Shown: positions 6,638 to 16,042 of the stretch, in pieces
Layout of the letters: each line of letters opens with the position of its first letter
How positions within the stretch are numbered: the first letter of the stretch is position 1
Assembly: GCA_964471825.1 (NCBI GenBank)
Contig: CAYYKD010000016.1
Span: 11,200 to 75,199 of the forward strand
DNA: 64,000 nt
Source: CAYYKD01 sp964471825
GTDB taxonomy: Bacteria > Spirochaetota > GWE2-31-10 > CAYYKD01
Reading direction: 5' to 3'
Notes under the pieces: model-generated
The model's database searches: none
What the model was told of the DNA's origin: nothing
What the model saw: the letters and a program-made list of their open reading frames with translations, nothing else
Made by a program: the position numbers and the translations under genes

Positions 6638-9121
6638 TTAAACCTGTTTTGTTTCTTCTACTACCGGCAAATCAAGTGCATCAACATCTTTAAGAGTTCT
6701 GGCAATTTCTTTGATTTCATATATTTCAAGCACATCACCTTCTCGTATATCTTTAAAATTCTCTAAAGCTATTCCACATTCTGTACCTTCATTTACCTCG
6801 CTAACCTCATCCTTATACCTTTTGAGTGATGATATGTTTCCTGAGTAAACCTCCACATCATCTCTAATTATCCTAACAAGCGACTTTCTTCTTACTTTAC
6901 CAAATGATACAATACAACCAGCAATTGTACCAACTCTTGATATTTTGAACACCTGTTTAACATCACATGTACCTATCATCTCTTCAAGAAGATCCGGTTT
7001 AATCATTCCTTCCATAGCTGATTTAATATCTTCTATTACATCATATATAATATTGTATCTTTTGATAACAATTTTTTCTTTATCAGCAAGGTCAGCAGCT
7101 TTAGGGTTAGGTCTAACATGAAAACCAATTATCATAGCCTTACTTGCTACAGCAAGCATAACATCATTTTCATTTATCGCACCTACACCGGAACTTACAG
7201 TTTTTAGATGAATCTCTTTATTTGATAATTTCTCTAGACTGTGTTTTATTGCCTCACTAGACCCTTGAACATCCGCTTTAATTATTACTTTTATCTCTTG
7301 AACTTCACCATCTTTCTTCTGAGCTATCAAATCATTAAGAGTAACCTTTTTAACAGTTTTTGCATCTTCCATTCTATTAAGTTCTTGTCTCTTTGCAGAA
7401 TATATTTTTGCATCTTTTTCATTTTTTGTTATATTAAAAGGGTCACCGGCTTTTGGAACATTTTCTATGCCGGTAATCTCGACAGGTATTGCCGGCCTTA
7501 CACTTCGGATTTTTTCACCACGATCATTGTATATTGCTCTTATTTTACCATAATAAATACCTGCAACAAAGAAATCACCAACTTTCATTATACCGTTTTT
7601 TGTAATAACAGTAACAACAACACCTCTACCCGGATCAATCTTAGCCTCAAGAACATAACCGGTTGATTTTACCTTTTCAGAAGTTTTTAACTCCATAACC
7701 TCGGCTTGCAAAAGAATGTTTTCTAATAATTCCTCAATACCGAGCTTCTGTAAGGCTGAAACTTCAGTGTAAATAGTTTGCCCACCCCATTCTTCAGGTA
7801 ACAAACCAAAATCACTTAGCTGTTGTTTAACCCTGTCAGGATTTGCCGCTTCTTTGTCAATCTTATTGATTGCCACAACAATAGGAACATTTGCTTCTTT
7901 TGCATGATTTATCGCTTCAATTGTTTGCGGTTTCATTCCATCATCTGCTGCAACAACAAGGACAACTATATCTGTAATTTGAGCACCTCTGGCACGCATC
8001 ATTGTAAATGCCTCATGACCAGGTGTATCAATAAAAGTAATATGTTTCCCATTTGGCAAATGAACTGAATAAGCTCCAATGTGTTGGGTTATTCCGCCTG
8101 ATTCACCTGAGACTACATTTGCAGACCTAATCGCGTCAAGTAACTTAGTTTTACCGTGATCGACATGTCCCATTACTGTAACTACAGGAGTTTTATGTAC
8201 AAGCTCTTCATTTACCTCAACCTCTTCTTCAATAACAGTTTGATCATAAAGAGATACAATATTAACCTTACAATTAAATTCTGATGCAACAATTTCTGCC
8301 GTTGCAGCATCAATATTATCATTAATAGTAACCATCATCCCCAGCTGCATCAACTTACTGATAATAGTATTTACTTTTAGGTTCATCTTTTTTGAAAGAT
8401 CACTAACCGATACTACATCCATAATATCAATTGTATTTGGAACAGTTGTCTCTTTCTCAGTGTCTTTTTTCTTAAATTTAAAAGCTTTTCGAATCTCTTT
8501 TTCATTTCCATTTTTTTTATCAGTACTGTAAGAATCTTTTTTATGTACAACCTTCTTTCTTGAGCGTTCTTTATCTTGCTGTACAATAGTAGTTGATAAC
8601 TGCTGCTGTTGTTGCTGCTGTCTATTTTGTCCGTAACCACCGCCGGTTTGCGGGCCTGAAGAATTAAACCTTGGTCTAAAACCAGTCCCCCCCCCCGGAG
8701 GAGCATCTTTATTAAATCTATTTTGCCCAAAAGCACCCGGTGCACCGGCTGTTCGATTAAATGGCCTTGGTTGATAAGTACCTTGTTGATTGGCTCCTTG
8801 ACCTGAAGCCATTCTTTGTTGAAAACCTAGCGTTTTAATAACCAAAGGTTGTCTTGGTTTATCATCACTAGTTTTTGGAGTATCTATGACACTTTCAGTT
8901 GTAACTATAGGTGAATTTTCAATTACTCTTTCATTTGATTGCGATTGTTCATTATTAATCACTTCATTTTCTCTTAAAGAATCAGCTGCAATCGAGGCCG
9001 AATCATCTTTATGATGAACCACCTTCTTAATTATAACCTTCTTTTGTTTTTTTACGACAACAACTTTTTTCTTGTTATCGCTCTCTTTTTTAATCAATTC
9101 ACCTTTGTTTTCTTCTGACAT
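6638..9121 (-). CDS. infB: translation initiation factor IF-2
   Basis: GTPase that brings initiator tRNA to the 30S subunit. Start taken at ATG (MSEENKG) with a GGTGGAG site just before it; an upstream GTG lies within that site. Residues 1-100 are Lys/Val-rich; 100-180 are low complexity, with repeats of the type PFNR, RFNK, RPRFN and YGQNR and a run of 7 Gln; an IF2-N module follows near 235-290. G motifs are GHVDHGKT (about 318), DTPGHEAF and NKID; domains II, IF2C and the final beta-barrel follow. Translation machinery operon with nusA upstream. A run of 10 G lies in the low-complexity part. Confidence 0.97.
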   Translation of the reverse strand: MSEENKGELIKKESDNKKKVVVVKKQKKVIIKKVVHHKDDSASIAADSLRENEVINNEQSQSNERVIENSPIVTTESVIDTPKTSDDKPRQPLVIKTLGFQQRMASGQGANQQGTYQPRPFNRTAGAPGAFGQNRFNKDAPPGGGTGFRPRFNSSGPQTGGGYGQNRQQQQQQQLSTTIVQQDKERSRKKVVHKKDSYSTDKKNGNEKEIRKAFKFKKKDTEKETTVPNTIDIMDVVSVSDLSKKMNLKVNTIISKLMQLGMMVTINDNIDAATAEIVASEFNCKVNIVSLYDQTVIEEEVEVNEELVHKTPVVTVMGHVDHGKTKLLDAIRSANVVSGESGGITQHIGAYSVHLPNGKHITFIDTPGHEAFTMMRARGAQITDIVVLVVAADDGMKPQTIEAINHAKEANVPIVVAINKIDKEAANPDRVKQQLSDFGLLPEEWGGQTIYTEVSALQKLGIEELLENILLQAEVMELKTSEKVKSTGYVLEAKIDPGRGVVVTVITKNGIMKVGDFFVAGIYYGKIRAIYNDRGEKIRSVRPAIPVEITGIENVPKAGDPFNITKNEKDAKIYSAKRQELNRMEDAKTVKKVTLNDLIAQKKDGEVQEIKVIIKADVQGSSEAIKHSLEKLSNKEIHLKTVSSGVGAINENDVMLAVASKAMIIGFHVRPNPKAADLADKEKIVIKRYNIIYDVIEDIKSAMEGMIKPDLLEEMIGTCDVKQVFKISRVGTIAGCIVSFGKVRRKSLVRIIRDDVEVYSGNISSLKRYKDEVSEVNEGTECGIALENFKDIREGDVLEIYEIKEIARTLKDVDALDLPVVEETKQV

Positions 9122-9186
9122 AAACTCCACCCTATTAACTACTTGTGTATCATAATAACATATTAATAATTTATTACAATATTTTT

Positions 9187-10599
9187 TTACTCTTCTTCAA
9201 AAGCAATTTCAATACTACAGTTCGGACAAATTGTTGTATCATCTGTTATGTTATGACCACAATTCGGACACTCAAAATACATTACACCATCTAGTTCTTC
9301 ACCATCTTCTTCATATGCCTCTGTCTCATCTTCAACAACAAGTTCAAAGTTTTCATCCATATATGACCTAAGGAATTCAGCCATATCATCTGTCATTCCT
9401 TCGATATTCTTTAAATCATCTTTTGTTAACTCAATTATATCTTGAACTGCAAAGATATTATTTGAATATAAAACCTCTTTAATATTTGATGGTAATTCAA
9501 GATCCTCAAATTCGTTCTCAACACTAGTTTTAAAGAGTTCTTCAGCCTTCTTAACATGATCTGAAATAAGATTCATTTCTTTTGCCTGCTGAACAGTTTT
9601 AACCTCTATATTCCAGCTGGTAAGTTTATTTACAAGCTTAATATTAGTCCCTCTCTTACCTACCGCAAATGAAAATTGGGATTCATCAACAACAACTATA
9701 GCTTTTTTATCAACTTCATCAATGATTATTACATCTTCAACAACTGCCGGAATCATTGCATTTTCAATAAACCTTCTTATATCAATTGACCACTTTAAGA
9801 CATCTATTTTTTCGCCCTCTAATTCTTTAATGATAACCTGTATTCTATCACCTTTTTTACCGACACATGAACCAACGGGATCTATTTCTTCTTTATTAGA
9901 AAAGACTGCAATCTTTGTTCTATAACCAGACTCTCTTACAATCTTGAAAATATTGACTGTTTGATCAAGAATTTCAGGAATTTCCAGTTCTAGTAGTTTC
10001 CTCACAAAATCTTCGCTTGTTCTTGTAAGAATAATCGATAGAAACCCCTTTTTATTTTGACTAACTTCTTCAACATAGGCCTTTATTCTATCACCAACCT
10101 GATAATTTTCGTGTGGAGCTTGCCCTCTCTTGAGAATTATACCTTCATAATCACCAAGATTTACGAAAATCGTATCATTTTTTATCCTTTGAATATATCC
10201 AATAACAAGCTCGCCCTCTTTTTCCTTATACTCGGAGTATTGTGAATTTTTTTCAATCTCCTTAATACCTTGAAAAAAAACTTGTTTTGCTGTATGAACT
10301 GCAATCCTACCAAATTCTTCGGGATTACAAGGCACAAGCATATCATCGCCAATCTCAGCATCTATATTGATTTTCTTAGCACTATCTATATCTATCTCAA
10401 AAAGATCNNNNNNNNNNTTTTTTGACATTATTGAAATGACACACTCATCATCTTGTCTAATTACTAAGTTCTCAACTGTACCATAATACTTCTCATAAGC
10501 TTTAGTCATTGCCTTTTCGACAATTTTAAGAATTAACTCAGGGCTTATTCCTTTTTCCTGTTGAAGTTCTTTTATTGTTCCACTCAGATCTAATACCAT
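9187..10599 (-). CDS. nusA: transcription termination/antitermination factor NusA with C-terminal zinc ribbon
   Basis: NusA controls pausing, termination and antitermination at RNA polymerase. Order: N-terminal RNAP-binding domain (interrupted by a 10-N gap after about residue 60), S1 domain (GELVIGYIQRIKNDTIFVNL), two KH domains (DPVGSCVGKKGDRIQ; FAVGKRGTNIKL), then a helix-hairpin-helix-like module (NIEGMTDDMAEFLRSYM). After an acidic linker it ends with CPNC-N10-CPNC (residues about 444-461), a zinc ribbon absent from E. coli NusA. GGAGG lies 6 nt before the ATG. Followed by infB. Confidence 0.95.
   Translation of the reverse strand: MVLDLSGTIKELQQEKGISPELILKIVEKAMTKAYEKYYGTVENLVIRQDDECVISIMSKXXXXDLFEIDIDSAKKINIDAEIGDDMLVPCNPEEFGRIAVHTAKQVFFQGIKEIEKNSQYSEYKEKEGELVIGYIQRIKNDTIFVNLGDYEGIILKRGQAPHENYQVGDRIKAYVEEVSQNKKGFLSIILTRTSEDFVRKLLELEIPEILDQTVNIFKIVRESGYRTKIAVFSNKEEIDPVGSCVGKKGDRIQVIIKELEGEKIDVLKWSIDIRRFIENAMIPAVVEDVIIIDEVDKKAIVVVDESQFSFAVGKRGTNIKLVNKLTSWNIEVKTVQQAKEMNLISDHVKKAEELFKTSVENEFEDLELPSNIKEVLYSNNIFAVQDIIELTKDDLKNIEGMTDDMAEFLRSYMDENFELVVEDETEAYEEDGEELDGVMYFECPNCGHNITDDTTICPNCSIEIAFEEE
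10408..10417. other. assembly gap in nusA
   Basis: Ten N bases. The flanking frames agree with a single nusA gene, so the missing bases belong to the N-terminal domain. The true length is unknown. Confidence 0.99.
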
Positions 10600-10612
10600 A
10601 ATTTTCCTCCAA

Positions 10613-11089
10613 TTAACCGTTTAATTGAGCTTTTGAAATATTTTTTAATTCTACAATCTTAATACTATCATCTTTAACTTTGATATTCAAGAAACCATCT
10701 TTAATACCAAGATTTTCCCCGACTACAATCTCTTTATTAGAAATACAAACAACCTTTAACTCCAATCCAATAAAAATATTAAACTCATCAGCACTCTTCA
10801 ACTTTCTGGATATACCGGGAGTAGAAATCTCAACCGTGAATTTTTCTGAAATATTTAGATTATCAAATATTGCTGAAAGCTCCTTATTTACACAGACAAC
10901 TCCATCAAGATCGTTCCTATCAGAGTTGAAAATATATATAGATAGAAGCGGGTTCTTATCAAGCTGGCCGGTTTCTATAGATACTAACTTATATCCATAC
11001 TTAGTAAGTATTTGAGTAATAGCATTTTCAATATCAGTTTCAAATTGTCCGTAAGTTCTATAAACCATTATAATAAAAAAAGAGTCCAT
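10613..11089 (-). CDS. rimP: ribosome maturation factor RimP
   Basis: RimP assists 30S assembly. Core features: an N-terminal alpha/beta domain (YGYKLVSIETGQLDKNPLLS), then VVCVNKELSAIFDNL, the conserved EISTPGISRKLKSADEF (SSPGLDRPL-type) motif, and a C-terminal SH3-like domain. First gene of the rimP-nusA-infB operon. The start used here (MDSFF) has GAGGAG 11 nt upstream, and its ATG lies in the loop of a hairpin. An alternative start 7 codons later (MVYRTYG) has no ribosome binding site but fits the family length slightly better. Confidence 0.9.
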   Translation of the reverse strand: MDSFFIIMVYRTYGQFETDIENAITQILTKYGYKLVSIETGQLDKNPLLSIYIFNSDRNDLDGVVCVNKELSAIFDNLNISEKFTVEISTPGISRKLKSADEFNIFIGLELKVVCISNKEIVVGENLGIKDGFLNIKVKDDSIKIVELKNISKAQLNG

Positions 11090-11104
11090 AAAGACTCTTT
11101 CTCC
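11075..11104 (-). promoter_or_regulatory. hairpin over the rimP start codon (terminator-like leader)
   Basis: On the minus strand AAAGAGTC pairs perfectly with GACTCTTT; the 6-nt loop (TTTATG) holds the rimP start codon. GGAG lies immediately 5' of the stem, and a T-rich tract (TTTTTTATTATA, counting the last stem bases) lies 3' of it. It could act as an attenuator, a translation gate or a stabilising 5' hairpin. Confidence 0.6.
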
Positions 11105-11126
11105 TCGTGAGATTAAAGTATTTGTA

Positions 11127-11157
11127 ATTATAATAACATTTTAACATAAAAAGTCAA
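11127..11157 (-). promoter_or_regulatory. candidate promoter of the rimP operon
   Basis: Minus strand TTGACT (-35, 11152-11157) and TATAAT (-10, 11127-11132) with a 19-nt spacer, slightly long. It would place transcription start near 11120, about 20 nt before the leader hairpin. Confidence 0.5.
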
Positions 11158-11193
11158 TCTTATTTAACAAATTATTTTTTAGCAAAATACAGA

Positions 11194-11222
11194 TTGACAA
11201 TAAGAAAGATATAAAATATATT
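11194..11222 (+). promoter_or_regulatory. sigma-70-type promoter before the membrane protein pair
   Basis: TTGACA (11194-11199), 17-nt spacer, TATATT (11217-11222), directed at the gene starting at 11411. It leaves a leader of roughly 180 nt, in which I see no clear structured RNA. The rest of 11101-11410 holds only the divergent promoter and hairpin of rimP. Confidence 0.6.
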
Positions 11223-11410
11223 ATAGGCAATTTTTTATACCTATTAAACAATTATTCATAAATGAATAAACTATAAAATAGACTTAAAATTTTGACTACA
11301 AACAATTTAGACTAAAATTAGATTAGAAACTATATAGGTTCTTAATAGTTTATAGAAATGAGATATTTTTTTCTCAAAAATCTAACTAAGAATATTAAAA
11401 AAAGAGTGAT

Positions 11411-13108
11411 ATGTTAAAACTACTGGAATTTCATAAAAATTTATACCTACTTATTAGAGCAAAACTGTTTATCTCAACACTAAATAGCAGCTTAAAAAAA
11501 ATTAAACTTTTTATAACGACATTAGTAATTATTTTTTCATATTTAGTATTATTAAACCTCCCATATATATTCAACTATAATTATACAAAATCATCTTTGT
11601 TTATATTTTTTTTTATTTCATTTATACTTACTCTAATATTTTTCGCTGATTTACTGATTAACAAAAAACAGGAGATTGAAAACAGAAACTTCATTCAATT
11701 TTCCTCTGATTTTCTAAGTTATAAAAATTCTTTTATTAATGATCTATATTTTAACCTTAAAGTCTTCTTATTATTGTTACTAATCAATCTAATAATTATG
11801 GCATTTACAACAATTGTTATTTTTTTAACTATTAAAACTATCTTGATAATAAAACCTTCATACTTGATATATCAATTATCAATACATACGATAATTCTGA
11901 TCTCATTTATACTGGTTCACATTAAGAAGAGAGCTATATTACTAAAACCTGTTAAAATCTCTTCCATACACAAGACTTCGATACACAAAAATAAAATAGA
12001 TAACAAAAATAAAAAAGCAATATTAGATTTCAAATTTACACACTCAGGTTCGTTTAGTATTTTTAGAAATATAAAGCATATTATCAACAAGTATCTAATT
12101 CCAGGTAAAAAGAATTTTATACACTATGGAGCAATCATTATTGTTTTTATTTTATCGATAACTGTAGCAGTATTTAGAATTAACCTGTTCCTTTATTTAT
12201 ACTCTATTCTTAATATCATATTTATCGTATTGACAGGATCTATTATTGTAAACAGAAAATTCAATCATGAATTTCAAATTTCATACCGAATTGCGACTGC
12301 AATTCTTATAACTATAAATTTAATACTACTATTAAGACCTATCAATAATATCGATATTATCACAAACAATATTTTTTTAAACTTTTTTGTCCAACCAATT
12401 ATTGATAACTTAAATATTTTTATAGCGACCTTTAATGTAATTATTTCAAAATACGGTTTTATTTTTATTGTCCTAACACCGGTTATATATGTTTTAACAA
12501 TTATCAGTTTTAAATCACTATTTGCCTCGCTCAATAATATCAAAAAAATTAATGACAAATTTTTAATAAAATCATTGCACCTGGAAAAATTTTCTTTATT
12601 ATTTGCTGACTCTCTTACATTTTTCCCTGTATTATTTTTTTTAATTGAGTATTTATTAATACTTTTTTTATCCCATTGTCTCAAAGAGAATATTATTAAC
12701 TGGCTTGATAAAATATTTATTACATTTCAAATAAAAGAAGTTTTTAAAATATCACTATTTGATAGAGAAAATATTGAGAAGTTATATAACTATGCACAAT
12801 TTATATTACTAGCTTACATTTTTTTCAAAACTATAATAATTACTATATCCAATCTTCTCAGTCATATTATTCTGATTGATGACGAATTAATTATAGTAAA
12901 GAATTTAATATTTAATAATATTAAAATTCGTGTACCGGTTACAAATATAAAATTCGTAATAGTAAAACAAAATATCATAGAAAGACTTTTTGACTCCGGT
13001 ACAATTTTACTCGAAACATCTGACAAAACCGGCGTTATAAAAATTGATTCTGTAGGTAAAATCCGGTCAAAAAGTAAACAGATTATGGAAATCCTAAAAA
13101 GACAATGA
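11411..13108 (+). CDS. polytopic membrane protein with C-terminal bacterial PH-like domain
   Basis: I do not recognise the full protein. It has about ten hydrophobic segments spread over residues 35-480, with a basic cytoplasmic loop near 175-230 (rich in Lys, His and Ser). The last ~80 residues (DDELIIVKNLIFNNIKIRVP, then IERLFDSGTILLETSD) have the strand pattern of a bPH2 (YdbT/DUF304-type) domain: an inner face that reads ipv-xx-I, followed by a Gly-Thr-hydrophobic strand. Its stop overlaps the start of the next membrane protein (ATGA). A role in envelope assembly is only a guess. Confidence 0.75.
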   Translation: MLKLLEFHKNLYLLIRAKLFISTLNSSLKKIKLFITTLVIIFSYLVLLNLPYIFNYNYTKSSLFIFFFISFILTLIFFADLLINKKQEIENRNFIQFSSDFLSYKNSFINDLYFNLKVFLLLLLINLIIMAFTTIVIFLTIKTILIIKPSYLIYQLSIHTIILISFILVHIKKRAILLKPVKISSIHKTSIHKNKIDNKNKKAILDFKFTHSGSFSIFRNIKHIINKYLIPGKKNFIHYGAIIIVFILSITVAVFRINLFLYLYSILNIIFIVLTGSIIVNRKFNHEFQISYRIATAILITINLILLLRPINNIDIITNNIFLNFFVQPIIDNLNIFIATFNVIISKYGFIFIVLTPVIYVLTIISFKSLFASLNNIKKINDKFLIKSLHLEKFSLLFADSLTFFPVLFFLIEYLLILFLSHCLKENIINWLDKIFITFQIKEVFKISLFDRENIEKLYNYAQFILLAYIFFKTIIITISNLLSHIILIDDELIIVKNLIFNNIKIRVPVTNIKFVIVKQNIIERLFDSGTILLETSDKTGVIKIDSVGKIRSKSKQIMEILKRQ

Positions 13109-14535
13109 TAGATATACAAAGAAAATTCAAATATAAATTTTTCTTTATTTTAATTATAGCTGTTTTAATATTCTTATTTTACTTTTTTTTTAACTTAAAC
13201 TATCTAACAACATTTATTGATGAAAAAGGTGACTGTATAACTTATGATTACTATGTAAGGCTTGGACTTCCTCAATTTTTATATAATCCTCACCATATCT
13301 GGTTTGATGCACTTGGGTTAAAAATGCTCAACTTCGTTAAAGAAAAAGGTTACAAAGACTCAAGTATGATTATCCTTCAGCTTAGAAACCTTCTTATTAG
13401 TTCTATCGGATTGTCATTATTCTTCGTTTTATTCTATCAATTTTCAAAAAAAATACTACTTTCTTTACTTGTAACATTTCTTATTGCATTCACATGCGGA
13501 TATTGGATCTACACTCAAATCAACGACACACCACTAATTCATTCAGTTTTGTTAATGGTATTGTTTCTTGTATTACTGTTATTTGAAAATATAAAACGAA
13601 AGTCATTGTTTGCAGTGTTTTTAGGTCTTCTTCATTCAATAACTATATTTTTTCATCAATCTGATGTAATTTTCGGTTTTGTTATTGTAATATACATTCT
13701 CTTTTCGAAATCTGAAAAAAAAGTTGATAATGATAAAGAATTAAACAAAATGATTATCCAAAAACCAAAGATGACAATTAACTTAAAATCCAACATTAAA
13801 TACATTTTATTCTATACTATAACATCAATTATTATTGTCTCGTCAGCATATTACTACACAGGAGTAGTAAAAATCGGACTTACACTGGATATTAACAAGG
13901 CACAGGATTTTAACAAGATTAAAAACTCAACATATTTTTTTAACTGGCTTATATTATATGCAAAAATTGATTATTGGGGGAAAGGTTATAAAAAAGGAAA
14001 TACTTTTACTAAATCTATTTATGGGATTACAACATATTTTTATCAACCGACTACCTATAACAACAAAAGTGTTACCTATGATTTAGATGATATTGGCGAA
14101 ACAAGAAACATCTTACCAAATATGCTGCTTATTTTGTTTATATTTCCATTGATATTTTTTATTTTTAATTTTAAGAGATTATTATTGTTTTATAATAATA
14201 AAATAATTAGCCTAATAGTTTTCATTCTTATCTATACCGCCTTTTCTGGATGGTGGGAACCTGATTACAGGGAATTCTGGGTAGCAACACTTATGAGTTA
14301 TTGGCTGTTTATCCTTTTTATCTATAATTACATAATAGATAAAACTCATTATTTTAAAATGGTAGTTAAACTATTGATATATAATTTAATGTTAGTAACA
14401 ATTTTGTTATTATTCATCACTAATTTCACCGGTTTTCTATACCAATATAGTAATAAAAAAATGCAGAAATTTGATATAATTCAAAATATTGATTCATCAA
14501 AACTTAAAAGCCACCCAATTACAGAAATAAAATAG
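13105..14535 (+). CDS. polytopic membrane protein, possible GT-C-type glycosyltransferase
   Basis: 476 aa with roughly ten membrane segments. The first loop after membrane segment 1 carries an acidic stretch (TFIDEKGDCITYDYY), then NPHHIWFD; a membrane-embedded FFHQSD and a late WWEPDYREFW follow. Acidic residues in the first periplasmic loop followed by many membrane helices are the layout of lipid-linked-sugar (GT-C fold) glycosyltransferases, but no family signature is certain. Its start is coupled by 4 bp to the bPH-domain protein, so the two proteins probably act together. Followed by a hairpin terminator. Confidence 0.75.
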   Translation: MIDIQRKFKYKFFFILIIAVLIFLFYFFFNLNYLTTFIDEKGDCITYDYYVRLGLPQFLYNPHHIWFDALGLKMLNFVKEKGYKDSSMIILQLRNLLISSIGLSLFFVLFYQFSKKILLSLLVTFLIAFTCGYWIYTQINDTPLIHSVLLMVLFLVLLLFENIKRKSLFAVFLGLLHSITIFFHQSDVIFGFVIVIYILFSKSEKKVDNDKELNKMIIQKPKMTINLKSNIKYILFYTITSIIIVSSAYYYTGVVKIGLTLDINKAQDFNKIKNSTYFFNWLILYAKIDYWGKGYKKGNTFTKSIYGITTYFYQPTTYNNKSVTYDLDDIGETRNILPNMLLILFIFPLIFFIFNFKRLLLFYNNKIISLIVFILIYTAFSGWWEPDYREFWVATLMSYWLFILFIYNYIIDKTHYFKMVVKLLIYNLMLVTILLLFITNFTGFLYQYSNKKMQKFDIIQNIDSSKLKSHPITEIK

Positions 14536-14553
14536 GGGTAAATATTTTACCCC
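14535..14553 (-). terminator. hairpin between convergent operons
   Basis: GGGGTAAA and TTTACCCC form an 8-bp stem with a 3-nt loop. On the minus strand it is followed by a T-rich tract (TATTTTATTT), suiting termination of the pst-phoU transcript. On the plus strand it directly follows the stop of the membrane protein gene and may work less well there. Confidence 0.6.
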
Positions 14554-14601
14554 CAATCAAATTGAATAAACTATCCTCATTAGACTAAAACTTACCAAGT
14601 G

Positions 14602-15246
14602 TTAAAAATTAACCTGCTTATTAGTTTCTCCATAGATTATACACTCACATATATTCTTTATATGATCCCCATATCTCTCAAGATACCTACCTACAAATAT
14701 TAGTTTCGAAAATGACTTGATATCAATCTCTTTTTTTGAGGCATCATAGAGATTAAGTACAAATTGTTTATGTATCTCATCAATGATCTTATCAGATGAA
14801 GCGATTTTTTTTACAGCAGAATAGTCTTTCTGTACATAAGATTCAAGCAATGCTTCAAACATCTCTTTTAATACCTTTTTCATCCTTTTGATATCATCTT
14901 TAAGAGAGTCAGGTAGAGATTCTATCTTGCTTATTGACTTTGTAAGATGTACTGCATAGTCCCCTATCCTTTCAAAGCTTCCCATTATCTTAATTGCAGA
15001 AACCATTTCTCTAAGATCTGTTGCAACAAGTGGAGATTCTGTAGCCATAATTGCAACTATCTCTCTTTCTATATCAACCTGCATCCTGTTTATCTCTTTT
15101 TCTAACTTAAAAATTTTATCCTCGTTAGCGTCATCTAACTCTAATATACCCTTAATTGATGAATCAACAGCATCAAATGTTTTAACACCCATCTCATGAA
15201 CTTTTTTTAACACTGTTGTTAATTTATTATCAAAATTTTCTCTCAT
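14602..15246 (-). CDS. phoU: phosphate transport regulator PhoU
   Basis: PhoU links the Pst transporter to the phosphate two-component system and dampens uptake. 214 aa with the two three-helix PhoU repeats, including AIKIMGSFERIGDYAVHL and the second copy GRYLERYGDHIKNICECI (ExxxD metal-binding motifs). AAGGAG lies 5 nt before the ATG. Last gene of pstSCAB-phoU. Confidence 0.96.
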   Translation of the reverse strand: MRENFDNKLTTVLKKVHEMGVKTFDAVDSSIKGILELDDANEDKIFKLEKEINRMQVDIEREIVAIMATESPLVATDLREMVSAIKIMGSFERIGDYAVHLTKSISKIESLPDSLKDDIKRMKKVLKEMFEALLESYVQKDYSAVKKIASSDKIIDEIHKQFVLNLYDASKKEIDIKSFSKLIFVGRYLERYGDHIKNICECIIYGETNKQVNF

Positions 15247-15265
15247 ACATACTCCTTTTTAAATA

Positions 15266-16042
15266 TTAACCAAATCTTCCACATATATAATCATTAGTTT
15301 TTGGATTTGAGGGATTAACAAAAATTGTTTCTGTAAGATCAAACTCGATTAGATTGCCCCGTCTTTGTTCATCAACCATAAAAAATCCGGTATAGTCTGA
15401 TACTCTTGATGCTTGACCCATATTATGTGTTACAATGATTATTGTGTACTTTTCTTTCAGCTCGATCATAAGATCTTCAATCTTCAAAGTAGCAACCGGA
15501 TCAAGTGCCGAACATGGTTCATCCATAAGTAAAACTTGAGGTTGTGTTGCAATAGCCCTTGCTATACAGAGCCTTTGCTGCTGTCCACCGGATAATCTTA
15601 ATGCATTCTGATGGAGTTTGTCTTTTACCTCATCCCATATTGCTGCATCTTTCAAGCTTTTCTCTACAATATGATCCATTTCTTTCTTAGACCCTTTAAA
15701 TCCGTTAATTTTTACACCCCACGCTATATTATCATATATAGACTTAGGAAATGGATTAGGTTTTTGAAACACCATTCCAATATGTTTTCTAACTTCAACA
15801 GGATCAATCTCTTTATCAAGAACATTAATTCCGTCAAATATTACCTCTCCATCAATTCTTGAATCAGGAATAAGTTCGTTCATACGATTGATAGATCTTA
15901 ATACCGTACTTTTACCGCATCCAGACGGACCGATAAGAGAGGTGATCATATTCTTCTTGAACTCCATATTTACCTTATTTACAGCGTGAAAATCTCCGTA
16001 ATAGATGTTGATGTCCTTTAGTTTTACAATAGCATTTTTCAT
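15266..16042 (-). CDS. pstB: phosphate ABC transporter ATP-binding protein PstB
   Basis: ATPase subunit of the high-affinity phosphate importer. Walker A GPSGCGKST, Q-loop VFQKPNPFP, signature LSGGQQQR, Walker B VLLMDEP with the Asp/His switch (VTHNM). 258 aa, typical. The start overlaps the pstA stop (TAATG), with AGGAGAGG lying inside the pstA 3' end. phoU follows 19 bp later. Confidence 0.98.
   Translation of the reverse strand: MKNAIVKLKDINIYYGDFHAVNKVNMEFKKNMITSLIGPSGCGKSTVLRSINRMNELIPDSRIDGEVIFDGINVLDKEIDPVEVRKHIGMVFQKPNPFPKSIYDNIAWGVKINGFKGSKKEMDHIVEKSLKDAAIWDEVKDKLHQNALRLSGGQQQRLCIARAIATQPQVLLMDEPCSALDPVATLKIEDLMIELKEKYTIIIVTHNMGQASRVSDYTGFFMVDEQRRGNLIEFDLTETIFVNPSNPKTNDYICGRFG

Noticed and set aside
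7241..7666. A 141-residue open frame opposite infB
   Set aside because: It lies antisense to the GTPase region of infB, has a Phe/Tyr/Cys-rich composition typical of complements of AT-rich coding DNA, and no ribosome binding site.
12274..12684. A 136-residue frame opposite the bPH membrane protein
   Set aside because: Antisense shadow of a strongly hydrophobic gene; no family similarity or RBS.
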